From Chryseobacterium sp. R2A-55 (lineage in GTDB: Bacteria; Bacteroidota; Bacteroidia; Flavobacteriales; Weeksellaceae), in assembly GCF_021401085.1 (NCBI RefSeq), contig NZ_JACBFP010000003.1:62001-126000 (forward strand): 64,000 bases of DNA, given 5' to 3'. The number at the start of each line of letters is the position of its first letter. Within the stretch, counting starts at the first letter, position 1. The position numbers were made by a program, and so were the translations under genes. Positions 50,731-58,215 of this stretch are shown one piece after another. The notes below the pieces were generated by a model. It saw only the letters and a list, made by a program, of their open reading frames with translations. It was not told the DNA's origin and did not search any database.

Positions 50731-50886
50731 TTATAGTTTTTGAAATTGTTTTTTATTTTCCAGTCGCTCGATTGCTGATTTAACCCGGAACCTGATGAAT
50801 TTCAGGTCGCAATCGATTCGGTAGTCTATTCCGGTGTTCCCGAACGGAACCATCTTGAATTTTCTGAACCTTTTCTTCAGTCTCAT
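50731..50886 (-). CDS. 51-residue basic phage protein
   Basis: The frame MRLKKRFRKFKMVPFGNTGI continues DYRIDCDLKFIRFRVKSAIE and ends 2 nt before the Rad50-like gene. Its ATG overlaps the upstream stop (ATGA). Strongly basic; could bind nucleic acid. No family recognised. Confidence 0.55.
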   Translation of the reverse strand: MRLKKRFRKFKMVPFGNTGIDYRIDCDLKFIRFRVKSAIERLENKKQFQKL

Positions 50887-51050
50887 CTGTTCGCGAATTT
50901 TGCGGGATAGACTTGACTAGCGATGCGAAAGCCGAAAATGAACATGGTTCCGTAAATTTTTGGCTGGCCGTTGTCTGTGAATGGGATCTCATCGATGGAG
51001 ATGAACAGTTTTAAGAACTTCACAGTTGCTCTCTTGATAGGTTTTTTCAT
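50883..51050 (-). CDS. small phage protein, unknown
   Basis: From ATG 51050, 55 residues (MKKPIKRATVKFLKLFISID, then FGFRIASQVYPAKFANR). Overlaps the next gene by 4 nt. The longer frame from 51104 overlaps the previous gene and is less likely. Confidence 0.5.
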   Translation of the reverse strand: MKKPIKRATVKFLKLFISIDEIPFTDNGQPKIYGTMFIFGFRIASQVYPAKFANR

Positions 51051-51054
51051 TGTC

Positions 51055-51249
51055 TTATGGTTTTGAAAATTGTTTTCTCGCTTTCTGGCGTATTGCTTCT
51101 GCATCTACTTTGGCATTTTGTCTTTTAGGGGCGGTTCCCACGCCGCCCAAAAAAGACTGGATCTCTGCTTCAACACAGGTAGCATACGCTATTATTGTCT
51201 GTACTTGCGAAAGAAGCTCTTTCGCTTTCCTTTGGTTCATTGCCTCCAT
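51055..51249 (-). CDS. small helical phage protein
   Basis: A 64-residue protein starting MEAMNQRKAKELLSQVQTII, with a basic C-terminus. Second gene of the leftward early operon. Function unknown. Confidence 0.55.
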   Translation of the reverse strand: MEAMNQRKAKELLSQVQTIIAYATCVEAEIQSFLGGVGTAPKRQNAKVDAEAIRQKARKQFSKP

Positions 51250-51251
51250 GA

Positions 51252-51488
51252 TCAAATCGCATCAATTACTGCTTGTTTGTCCTCCTGCTCGAAAATTTCT
51301 GAATCTTTAAGACCAGACTCCCGAAGCGTTTCAATCAAGGCCACGTTTGACCGGATGCTTTTGCTCGCGCGCTGCAAATGCCGGATGATGTTGTCCGGCG
51401 CCATATTTCCGTTTATTTTCCTGATCAGTTCAGCCAGAAGCTCTGGAGAACTGACAATTATTTTACAGTATTTTTCTTGTGCAATCAT
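51252..51488 (-). CDS. first gene of the leftward early operon, unknown
   Basis: From ATG 51488 (MIAQEKYCKIIVSSPELLAE) this is 78 residues with no certain HTH, although IIRHLQRASKSIRSNVALIE is helical and basic. It lies opposite the repressor across the operator region, the position of cro or antirepressor genes, but I cannot assign it. The frame extends to 51575, through the promoter, which is not plausible. Confidence 0.55.
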   Translation of the reverse strand: MIAQEKYCKIIVSSPELLAELIRKINGNMAPDNIIRHLQRASKSIRSNVALIETLRESGLKDSEIFEQEDKQAVIDAI

Positions 51489-51501
51489 TTTTTTGTTTAA
51501 C

Positions 51502-51573
51502 TTTGTTAACAAACATGAAGCAAAAGTAAGCACAATATTTAACATTTGCAAGTAAATATGCAAAATATTGTGC
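51502..51573. promoter_or_regulatory. divergent repressor/early control region
   Basis: It contains a perfect 12-bp palindrome TTTGTTAACAAA (51502-51513), the early leftward -7 element TACTTTTG (minus strand, 51521-51528) with a CTTG -33 about 20 nt upstream, and an inverted pair GCACAATATT (51530-51539)/AATATTGTGC (51564-51573). GCACAATATT recurs inside the repressor gene at about 51763. Confidence 0.65.
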
Positions 51574-51596
51574 ATTTTAATTTAACTTATTGATTA

Positions 51597-52288
51597 TGAA
51601 CGCAGAAAAAATTAAACAAATACGCAAAGAACTTCAATTGACGCAGGCACAGCTTGCCCAACTGATTGGCGTTTCGAGGAATACCATAATCAATTATGAG
51701 AACGGCGGAGTCATTCCTGAGTCCAAAGTTGTGCTTTTGAAAACAATGAATAAGACCAATAAAGCACAATATTCAACATTTGATCAGGATAATGAACCGC
51801 AAAACATTGTCGCTGAAAACGCCATTTCTCTGATCCCGGCCATGAAAGCAAAATCAGAAGTCCACGTTCCTTATCACAATGTGGACTTTGCCGGAGGATG
51901 GAGTAGCGAGCAAATGTTTTCAGATAGGCAGCCCGACTTTTACATAAATAATCCAGAGTTTGACAGGTGCGATTTTGCATGCAACCTGGTTGGAAAGTCG
52001 ATATCGAAAGTAATTCCCGACGGATCTATTGTCGGATTTAGAATAGTTGATGATTGGCAGATCTATTTTCCCCAGAATGAACTTTACGGAATCATCACCA
52101 AAAACGATTTCAGGACCGTTAAGCTGATCTCGAAGACAAGGGACGGATCTACACTTATTTTGAAGCCCCTTCCGTCTGCGGAATTTTCGGACCGGTATAA
52201 GGACCAGGAGGAACCTGTCCCGGTTCAATTTGTAACAAGATTTCTTCAGGTTATCGCCTACGCCTGTTTCGAAAGACTGGCCATGTAG
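51597..52288 (+). CDS. CI/LexA-like phage repressor with S24 peptidase domain
   Basis: From ATG 51597 this 230-residue protein has an N-terminal HTH_3 domain (KELQLTQAQLAQLIGVSRNT, 11-30) and a C-terminal S24 domain. The candidate self-cleavage site is Ala99-Gly100 (VDFAGGW), the nucleophile Ser135 (LVGKSIS) and the general base Lys176. The spacings of 36 and 41 residues are close to LexA, so RecA-stimulated induction is likely. It keeps the prophage silent by binding the control region 50-100 nt upstream. Confidence 0.88.
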
Positions 52289-52309
52289 AATTCAAATTAA
52301 GATCTTTAT

Positions 52310-52645
52310 ATGATGTTTACTTCGGACATAAAAATGCTTGAATTGAAGGAAATTCTGAAAGCGAAAGGGGTCATCCGGTTCGACAAAGATTTTTGCGATA
52401 TCGTTGGGATCCTGAGGCAGAACCTATACCAGATTCAAAATCCGGAAAAGGTAAAGAGGATCCAGCATTTTACGCCGCAACATATCGAAAATGCCGGAAA
52501 ATATTTTGGCGCGGATATGAATTTCATATTCGGATTATCACCGGAACCATTTATTTCAGGGCAAAAGCGAATCGATAAGCCGTCAACAAAAAGGTCAACT
52601 TCAACATCAAAAAGTAAGGAAAAAACAGAAAAACAAAATTTATAA
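52310..52645 (+). CDS. small regulator-like protein after the repressor
   Basis: A 111-residue protein with a helical region (KEILKAKGVIRFDKDFCDIV, GILRQNLYQIQNPEKVKR) reminiscent of XRE-type DNA-binding proteins and a disordered lysine/serine tail. Same strand and 21 nt after the repressor, so likely co-transcribed and expressed in the lysogen. DNA binding is inferred from weak pattern similarity. Confidence 0.55.
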   Translation: MMFTSDIKMLELKEILKAKGVIRFDKDFCDIVGILRQNLYQIQNPEKVKRIQHFTPQHIENAGKYFGADMNFIFGLSPEPFISGQKRIDKPSTKRSTSTSKSKEKTEKQNL

Positions 52646-52692
52646 AACGCTGTAATTCAACGCTAAAATTTACCTCATTGCGAAAGCGCGTC

Positions 52693-52736
52693 CCTTCTAA
52701 GCAGACGGTCCCAGGTTCGAATCCTGGCGCGCTCAC
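52693..52736 (+). repeat. attR core (44 bp)
   Basis: Identical to the 3' part of tRNA-Arg at 7343-7386. The upstream half of the tRNA is absent, so this copy is not a functional tRNA. Confidence 0.95.
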
Positions 52737-52740
52737 ACAA

Positions 52741-52771
52741 AGAGAAATCAGAAATGGTTTCTCTTTTTTTT
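52741..52771 (+). terminator. original host terminator of tRNA-Arg, now behind attR
   Basis: The stem AGAGAAATC/GGTTTCTCT (9 bp, one wobble) with a 6-nt loop runs into a T tract. Before phage insertion it lay 5 nt after tRNA-Arg. Confidence 0.7.
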
Positions 52772-52986
52772 ATCAAAATTTTTGGAAAACTGCTTAGTAG
52801 AATCCTGAAAACCGTCTTGAATCGTAAAAACCTCAAGTTCCTCCCTGCATATCGACGGAGAACGCAATTCTTTTCGCGCCCATTTAAAGTTAAATTTCAG
52901 ATGATTTCGCTTTTTTAAAGCAAATAAAATTATCCTGAAATTTCAATGATCTCAGGTTAGAAAATGTACTTTTAAATTTTGGGATA
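52772..52986. other. intergenic host DNA without recognised feature
   Basis: AT-rich, with no open frame of convincing composition, no tRNA-like structure and no clear promoter. Confidence 0.5.
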
Positions 52987-53178
52987 TTATATCCGAACGA
53001 AAACATTTTCATCGTAATGCACCACCAATTTGTCGCCTTTGGTAGTCATGAACATGAGGTTCCCTTTTTTTATCCATGTCTTGCCTGGCTCAATCTGGTC
53101 CTCAAAATACATAATAATCTGTTTTACGTTTCTGAATAACGCATTCTTTGAATCAGTAGTTTTTGGCTCTGTTTTCAT
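52987..53178 (-). CDS. small host protein, unknown
   Basis: A 63-residue protein (MKTEPKTTDSKNALFRNVKQ, ending KLVVHYDENVFVRI) with a basic N-terminus and beta-type C-terminus. It stands alone between the prophage and the GldA-like gene. No family recognised. Confidence 0.55.
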   Translation of the reverse strand: MKTEPKTTDSKNALFRNVKQIIMYFEDQIEPGKTWIKKGNLMFMTTKGDKLVVHYDENVFVRI

Positions 53179-53253
53179 CCTGTGTGATTTTTGTATTTTT
53201 ATGCAATAAAGATAAGGAAAATTACGCTATAAAGTAAATCTGCCTTAAATGTT

Positions 53254-53261
53254 TACATTTG
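53254..53261 (+). promoter_or_regulatory. -7 element of the GldA-like gene
   Basis: TACATTTG matches TAnnTTTG and ends 22 nt before the ATG. Confidence 0.5.
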
Positions 53262-53283
53262 CACTGCTCAAAATTAAATAAGA

Positions 53284-53979
53284 ATGTCACTACAAATCAG
53301 TAATCTTACCAAAAAATTTGGTGAACAGACCGCACTGAATGATATCAATATCCACATTGACCAAGCAGAAATTATCGGCTTGCTAGGTCCAAATGGAGCC
53401 GGAAAGTCCACTTTGATGAAATCGATCGTCGGTGCCATAAAAATAGATGTGGGAGAAATTTCTTTCAACGGAAAAGACATCACCAAAAATGAAATTGATT
53501 CCAAACGGAAAATTGGATTCCTACCTGAAAACAATCCGCTATATTCCGAAATGTATGTCCGGGAATATTTAAATTTCGTGGCGGAGCTGCACAAACTGCC
53601 AAAAACCAGAATAGATCAAGTCATCGAACTGGTTGGAATAAGTCCGGAAAAGTCCAAGAAAATATCGCAACTTTCAAAAGGGTACAAACAGCGTGTCGGT
53701 TTGGCTCAAGCTATTCTTCATTCGCCTGATCTGCTGATTCTGGATGAACCCACCAACGGACTTGATCCCAACCAGATCATCGAGATCAGAAATGTGATTA
53801 AAGAGATCGGCCGCGAAAAAACGGTGATCCTCTCCACGCATATCATGCAGGAAGTGGAAGCACTCTGCTCCAGAGTGATTTTGATTCATCAAGGTTCGAT
53901 CGTTTGGGATTCGCCGATTGACCAGTTTAAAGGAAAATTTGAGAGTCTGGAAGACGCGTTTGCCAATTATACCCACTAA
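53284..53979 (+). CDS. gldA: ABC transporter ATP-binding protein, GldA-like
   Basis: The 231-residue protein has Walker A GPNGAGKST (about 35-43), signature LSKGYKQRV, Walker B LLILDEPTNGLDP and switch His (STHIMQEVE). Similarity to Flavobacterium GldA is strong over the ATPase domain (FLPENNPLYSEMYVREYLNF), but GldA of F. johnsoniae is about 65 residues longer, so this is a shortened homologue. GldA works with GldF and GldG in an exporter linked to gliding; partners are not in the window. Other ABC exporters of similar type remain possible. Confidence 0.75.
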   Translation: MSLQISNLTKKFGEQTALNDINIHIDQAEIIGLLGPNGAGKSTLMKSIVGAIKIDVGEISFNGKDITKNEIDSKRKIGFLPENNPLYSEMYVREYLNFVAELHKLPKTRIDQVIELVGISPEKSKKISQLSKGYKQRVGLAQAILHSPDLLILDEPTNGLDPNQIIEIRNVIKEIGREKTVILSTHIMQEVEALCSRVILIHQGSIVWDSPIDQFKGKFESLEDAFANYTH

Positions 53980-54010
53980 ATAAAAGAGTACTCCATAATT
54001 CAAATAAAAT

Positions 54011-54040
54011 CCCTGAATTCATACAATTCAGGGAATTTTT
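54011..54040. terminator. bidirectional terminator
   Basis: The 9-bp perfect stem CCCTGAATT/AATTCAGGG with a 5-nt loop is followed by AATTTTT, between the convergent GldA-like and SRPBCC genes. Confidence 0.8.
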
Positions 54041-54061
54041 AATTTTGGTTAAAGAGAATGC

Positions 54062-54448
54062 TTAGATTTTCTCGATGTTATCTGTCAAAGAATTGATAAA
54101 ATTTTGCAGCGGTTTTTCAACCATCATTTTGATGAATGGATTGAAGTTGCCATCAAAAAGAAGTTGAACTTCAGTTTGATTTTCGCTGATCGGCTTCATC
54201 GCTCCTCTTAGCGCAAAATCCAGACTTGAACTCGCTGATTTCAGCACCACCTGCTCTGGCGAAACCTCTTCAATTTTTAGGGCAATTTCGGGCATTCCTT
54301 TCAAACTGAACTTAAAGCCTTGGTCACGAACTTCGAAACTTTGCAGCGATTCTGGCATGAGCGACCTGTAATCTTCAGGACTTTTCAGCATTTCCACCAA
54401 ATCATTTACCGATTTATTTACCACTATTTTTCGTCCTTCTAAATTCAT
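54062..54448 (-). CDS. SRPBCC-fold protein
   Basis: A 128-residue protein reading like a short START/SRPBCC domain: NLEGRKIVVNKSVNDLVEML at the start, a beta-rich middle and a long C-terminal helix (NPFIKMMVEKPLQNFINSLT). Ligand and function are unknown. It is divergent from the NUDIX gene, 32 nt away. Confidence 0.7.
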   Translation of the reverse strand: MNLEGRKIVVNKSVNDLVEMLKSPEDYRSLMPESLQSFEVRDQGFKFSLKGMPEIALKIEEVSPEQVVLKSASSSLDFALRGAMKPISENQTEVQLLFDGNFNPFIKMMVEKPLQNFINSLTDNIEKI

Positions 54449-54480
54449 TTTTATATTTTTGTAAGATTAAAGAGCTGCAA

Positions 54481-55098
54481 ATGTATAAAGTTTTTGTCAA
54501 TGAAAAAAGATTAACCTTCAGTAAAAACCCGGAAGAAGGACAGAAGCAAATTCGGTTTAAAGATGCCACATCTTTAGAAATCGCGATCGATTTACTGGAA
54601 AATACTTCCTGTCCTGAAATCAGTATCTTCGGCGAAAATATAGAGGAAATATGGACTGAATTCGGAAAACTTTTCAAAACGGTGGGAGCAGCCGGAGGCG
54701 TGGTACAAAACAAGAACGGCGAAATCCTTTTCATCTATAGAATTGGAAAATGGGATCTGCCAAAAGGAAAAATTGAAAAAAATGAAACCCTGGAAACCGC
54801 TGCCATGCGAGAAGTGCGAGAAGAAACCGGCTTGCAAAATCTGGAATTAGAAAATTTCATCAACAAAACTTATCATACCTACACTGAGCGAGATGGCGTT
54901 AAAATATTGAAAACCACCCACTGGTTCAGCATGAAATTCGTGGGAGAAGAATTACCCATTCCACAGATTGAAGAAGGGATTTCTCAGGTTTCCTGGAAAA
55001 ATAAAAGTCAGATCGAGGACGATGTTTTTCCGCGAACATTTAAAAACATCAAACTGATTCTGCAAGACTATTGGAAGTCAACCAAAATCGAGAATTGA
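54481..55098 (+). CDS. NUDIX hydrolase
   Basis: A 205-residue protein with the full Nudix box Gx5Ex7REUxEExGU realised as GKIEKNETLETAAMREVREE followed by TG (about 95-117). An N-terminal domain of about 75 residues precedes it. It hydrolyses a nucleoside diphosphate linked to another moiety; the substrate cannot be told from sequence. A TAnnTTTG element (54454-54461) lies 19 nt before the ATG. Confidence 0.88.
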   Translation: MYKVFVNEKRLTFSKNPEEGQKQIRFKDATSLEIAIDLLENTSCPEISIFGENIEEIWTEFGKLFKTVGAAGGVVQNKNGEILFIYRIGKWDLPKGKIEKNETLETAAMREVREETGLQNLELENFINKTYHTYTERDGVKILKTTHWFSMKFVGEELPIPQIEEGISQVSWKNKSQIEDDVFPRTFKNIKLILQDYWKSTKIEN

Positions 55099-55111
55099 TC
55101 TACCCCATTTT

Positions 55112-56386
55112 CTAAATAAATTCCAAAACCTTTTCCAGTGCGATTCCGCGGGAACCTTTCAACAAAATATTTTTTGATTTAATTTTATTTAATTTCAAAA
55201 AATCCGCAAGTTCAGCCGAATTTTCAAAACCAATGGAGTCCGCAGCATTGAGTTCCAGGAAATTTTTACCCACAGTAATAATTTGGTCAAAATTCAACGA
55301 TCTCGCCAGTTGCAGTATATGTTCATGTTCGTGATGAGACTCTACTCCTAATTCCAACATATCGCCGATAACGATGGTTTTGGTTCCCTGAAAACTGCTG
55401 AAATTCTGCAACGAAGCAGCCATGGAACTTGGATTCGCATTATAGGTATCCAAGATCAGAGTTTTTCCGTCTTTTTCCACGATTTGCGATCTCATGTTGG
55501 TGGGCACATAATTTTCAATGGCTGATTTGATCTCCAAAAAATCGATCCCGAAATGGAATCCTAGGCTTGCTGCAGCGCAAAGGTTAGTGAAATTGTAGTT
55601 TCCGGTAAGTTTCGATTGCGCAATATGGGCATTAAAACTTAATCCAACATAGTTTTGATGGGAAAATTCCTGAAAATGATAATCAGAACCGGCTCCACCA
55701 AAAGTAATCTTGGGTTGATAACCGCGCGTTTTTTGGAGCTGTATGGGATCATTTTCATTAACCAAAATTGTTTGATGATGAGATTTCAGATAATCATAGA
55801 GTTCTGATTTACCTTTGATGACGCCTTCCAGTCCTCCAAAACCTTCGAGATGTGCTTTTCCGAAATTGGTGATATAGCCATAATTCGGTTGCGAAATGGT
55901 GCACAACATTTCAATTTCTTTTTGATGATTAGCGCCCATTTCAATCACTGCCATTTCATGTTCTGGTTTGATTGAAAGGATGGTCAAGGGCACTCCGATG
56001 TGGTTATTCAGATTCCCGACGGTATATTGCACCTTGAATTTCCGGGAAAGCACAGCGTGAATGAGTTCTTTGGTAGTTGTTTTTCCATTGCTACCCGTTA
56101 ATCCAATAATGGGAATCTGAAGCTGATTTCGGTGGTGAATTGCCAATTCTTGCAGGAACCTTAAGGTAGAAGGCACATAAAAAATATTCTGACTGGCATC
56201 AGCAAAATCCTCATCTTCCACAATTACCGCCAAAGCGCCTTTATTAATGGCATCTTTAGCTGAAATAGCTGCATTAAAATTCGTTCCCGAAAAGGCGAAG
56301 AAAATATTATTTTTTTCGATCTTCCTACTGTCAATGGTTACATTCGAAGCTTCTAGAAAAAGGGGATAAAATTGGACTGCGTTCAT
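55112..56386 (-). CDS. murF: UDP-N-acetylmuramoyl-tripeptide--D-alanyl-D-alanine ligase
   Basis: The 424-residue protein has the Mur ligase P-loop GLTGSNGKTTTKELI (about 95-109), the central domain motifs (MGANHQKEIEML, TNFGKAHLEGFGG) and the C-terminal domain motifs (DTYNANPSSM; GDMLELG). It adds D-Ala-D-Ala to the cell-wall precursor in the cytoplasm. It lies downstream of gldJ on the same strand, as in other Flavobacteriales, but a terminator and its own TAnnTTTG element 4 nt before the ATG separate the two. Confidence 0.95.
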   Translation of the reverse strand: MNAVQFYPLFLEASNVTIDSRKIEKNNIFFAFSGTNFNAAISAKDAINKGALAVIVEDEDFADASQNIFYVPSTLRFLQELAIHHRNQLQIPIIGLTGSNGKTTTKELIHAVLSRKFKVQYTVGNLNNHIGVPLTILSIKPEHEMAVIEMGANHQKEIEMLCTISQPNYGYITNFGKAHLEGFGGLEGVIKGKSELYDYLKSHHQTILVNENDPIQLQKTRGYQPKITFGGAGSDYHFQEFSHQNYVGLSFNAHIAQSKLTGNYNFTNLCAAASLGFHFGIDFLEIKSAIENYVPTNMRSQIVEKDGKTLILDTYNANPSSMAASLQNFSSFQGTKTIVIGDMLELGVESHHEHEHILQLARSLNFDQIITVGKNFLELNAADSIGFENSAELADFLKLNKIKSKNILLKGSRGIALEKVLEFI

Positions 56387-56390
56387 TTTT

Positions 56391-56428
56391 CAAAAATAGA
56401 AAATCCTTCTGCAAAAACAGAAGGATTT
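56391..56428 (-). promoter_or_regulatory. gldJ terminator followed by murF promoter element
   Basis: A perfect 11-bp stem AAATCCTTCTG/CAGAAGGATTT (56401-56428) ends the gldJ transcript; TATTTTTG (56391-56398, minus strand) follows at once and ends 4 nt before the murF ATG. Confidence 0.65.
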
Positions 56429-56449
56429 CCTGAATATTTTGTTTAAATC

Positions 56450-58054
56450 TTATCTTTTTGTTCTACCGGTTGCAGCAGATTTAGCGTCTTGTGCCACACG
56501 GAAACCAACCCATGCAAAAGACTTACCTTCTTCACGGAATCTTCTTTGACCCGGATCAAGCCAGTATGCTCCATCAAGCCAAGAACCTCCCTTGATTACT
56601 CTTACCTCATTACTGATTCTGGTCGTTCTGGACTGTCTGTCCTTTTGCAAAATCACTCTACCAAGCTCATCGACGATGAATCTTTTTCTTGGGGCGTTGT
56701 ACATATTATATCCTAAAGTACTACTGTCTTCTGCTTTTCCATAGCCTGCATCCAAAGAGGACTGGAAATCACCATCTCTAAAGTTTCTGTTATCAGCGAC
56801 TGTTTTTCTTTCATACTGACCTGGAAGTCCTTTGTAAACCAATCTTCCATCAGCTAGAGTATCATATTTCACCCCTTCGATTTTCTTGAAAGTTCCATCT
56901 GCATTTTTCACTACTTGCTGGGAAACATTTCCTCTGTAGTAGTTGAAGTCGCTTGCTTCCTGATCAATGATTGGTCTGTAAACATCTGCAGTCCATTCTG
57001 CCACATTACCGAACATTCCAAAAATCCCCAGATTGTTCGCTGGATATTGTTTCACGTCAGAGGTAGTAGGAGATCCGTCATTTTTCCAACCTGCAACTCC
57101 TGAGTAATCACCTCTTCCCTGTTTGAAGTTTTCCAGGTACATTCCTCGTTTTCTTCCTTTAGTCCCTTTCAGTTGTTCAATTTCCGGCTTTTTGTTCTGG
57201 TAGAGGTTGTATTCTCTATCTTTCTGCATACCCAAAGCTGCAAATTCCCATTCCACCTCGGTTGGCAAACGGAATTTTTCCACTACACCTGCAGTCGCAT
57301 TTCTGTTTGCAGCCAAAATTCTTTGGTTGGTGGTTTTGATTCCTGATTTCTGCTGTAATCTTTGTTGATTTACGTAGGCCGCCATTTCCGGGTCATTGGC
57401 CTTAAACTTATCAAGGTTAAACGAATTTGCACCTTGATTGTTGGAATCATTGGAATAGTAATCTTTGGAGATTACCCCTTGGTTCATTAATGCCTTTTCA
57501 TTTGCGCGGTCGGTCAACCAGTCGCAATATCTAGATGCTTGAAGCCAGGTAACACCCACCACGGGATAGTAATCATATTCTGGTCTTCTAAAATACGTTT
57601 CGGCAAAATCATTTCTGGATAGCTTATTGTTCCAAACCAAGGTATCGGGAAGTGCACCGGTATAAATTTCTTTAAAGCTAGGATCTGATGGAGGAAATAC
57701 AAATTTCAACCAGGTCACATATTCGCGGTATTCGTAATTGGTAATTTCGGTTTCACCAATGAAAAATGCACTGACCTGCATTCTTCTCGGAGTATTATTC
57801 CAGTCATGCATCACATCGTCTTTCACCAACCCCATGGTAAAGGTACCTCCTTCCACATACACCATTCCTGGCCATGCTTTTTGTTTCTGTTGTTTTCCAG
57901 TAAAGAACCAACCTTTCTGTTCATTTGGCCTCCAACCGGTCTTACTCGTAAAACGCCCCTTAGTTCCACCTCCATTCTTCGCGCCGCCGCCGCAGCTCAC
58001 TAACAGTACTGCAGAACCTAACAGCAACAAAGAAAACAACTTTAGTTTATTCAT
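56450..58054 (-). CDS. gldJ: gliding motility lipoprotein GldJ
   Basis: From ATG 58054 the 534-residue protein begins with the lipoprotein signal MNKLKLFSLLLLGSAVLLVS before Cys and carries a formylglycine-generating-enzyme-like (FGE-sulfatase) domain (MVYVEGGTFTMG, EITNYEYREYV, LPTEVEWEFAA, WVGFRVAQ). Length and neighbours (murF, porU, porV) match GldJ of Flavobacterium, which supports GldK stability and the type IX secretion/gliding machinery at the outer membrane. The related GldK is the main alternative, but it normally lies in gldKLMN. Confidence 0.9.
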   Translation of the reverse strand: MNKLKLFSLLLLGSAVLLVSCGGGAKNGGGTKGRFTSKTGWRPNEQKGWFFTGKQQKQKAWPGMVYVEGGTFTMGLVKDDVMHDWNNTPRRMQVSAFFIGETEITNYEYREYVTWLKFVFPPSDPSFKEIYTGALPDTLVWNNKLSRNDFAETYFRRPEYDYYPVVGVTWLQASRYCDWLTDRANEKALMNQGVISKDYYSNDSNNQGANSFNLDKFKANDPEMAAYVNQQRLQQKSGIKTTNQRILAANRNATAGVVEKFRLPTEVEWEFAALGMQKDREYNLYQNKKPEIEQLKGTKGRKRGMYLENFKQGRGDYSGVAGWKNDGSPTTSDVKQYPANNLGIFGMFGNVAEWTADVYRPIIDQEASDFNYYRGNVSQQVVKNADGTFKKIEGVKYDTLADGRLVYKGLPGQYERKTVADNRNFRDGDFQSSLDAGYGKAEDSSTLGYNMYNAPRKRFIVDELGRVILQKDRQSRTTRISNEVRVIKGGSWLDGAYWLDPGQRRFREEGKSFAWVGFRVAQDAKSAATGRTKR

Positions 58055-58215
58055 AATCAAAATAAAATTTTCAGTGTACAAAGAAAAAATAATTTATTTA
58101 ATAAATCAAATTATCAATGTATTTTTTTGCAAAACGTTAACAAATTAATTTTATTGTACCATATTATTATTTATTATTTTTCGTTTAATTTGTAATCTCG
58201 AAAATCACAAACCAG

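Larger units (their letters stand above)
7343..52736. mobile_element. complete siphovirus-like prophage, about 45.4 kb
   Basis: The element is bounded by a perfect 44-bp direct repeat taken from tRNA-Arg. It has an integrase next to attL, a repressor next to attR, and full modules for recombination, replication, packaging, HK97-type head, long non-contractile tail and lysis, nearly all transcribed leftward. No tail-sheath gene was seen, and a tape measure of about 1,200 residues is present, so a siphovirus is indicated. No core gene is visibly destroyed, although the starts of portal, tape measure and one fibre gene are irregular. It is probably inducible, because the repressor keeps the residues for self-cleavage. 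Confidence 0.95.

Noticed and set aside
7343-52736. CRISPR array in the prophage or flanks
   Set aside because: No regularly spaced repeats of 25-45 bp were seen; the only tandem repeats are the 12-bp and 27-bp ones.
52693-52736. Second tRNA-Arg gene at the right end of the prophage
   Set aside because: Only the 3' 44 bp are present, so it is attR and not a tRNA.
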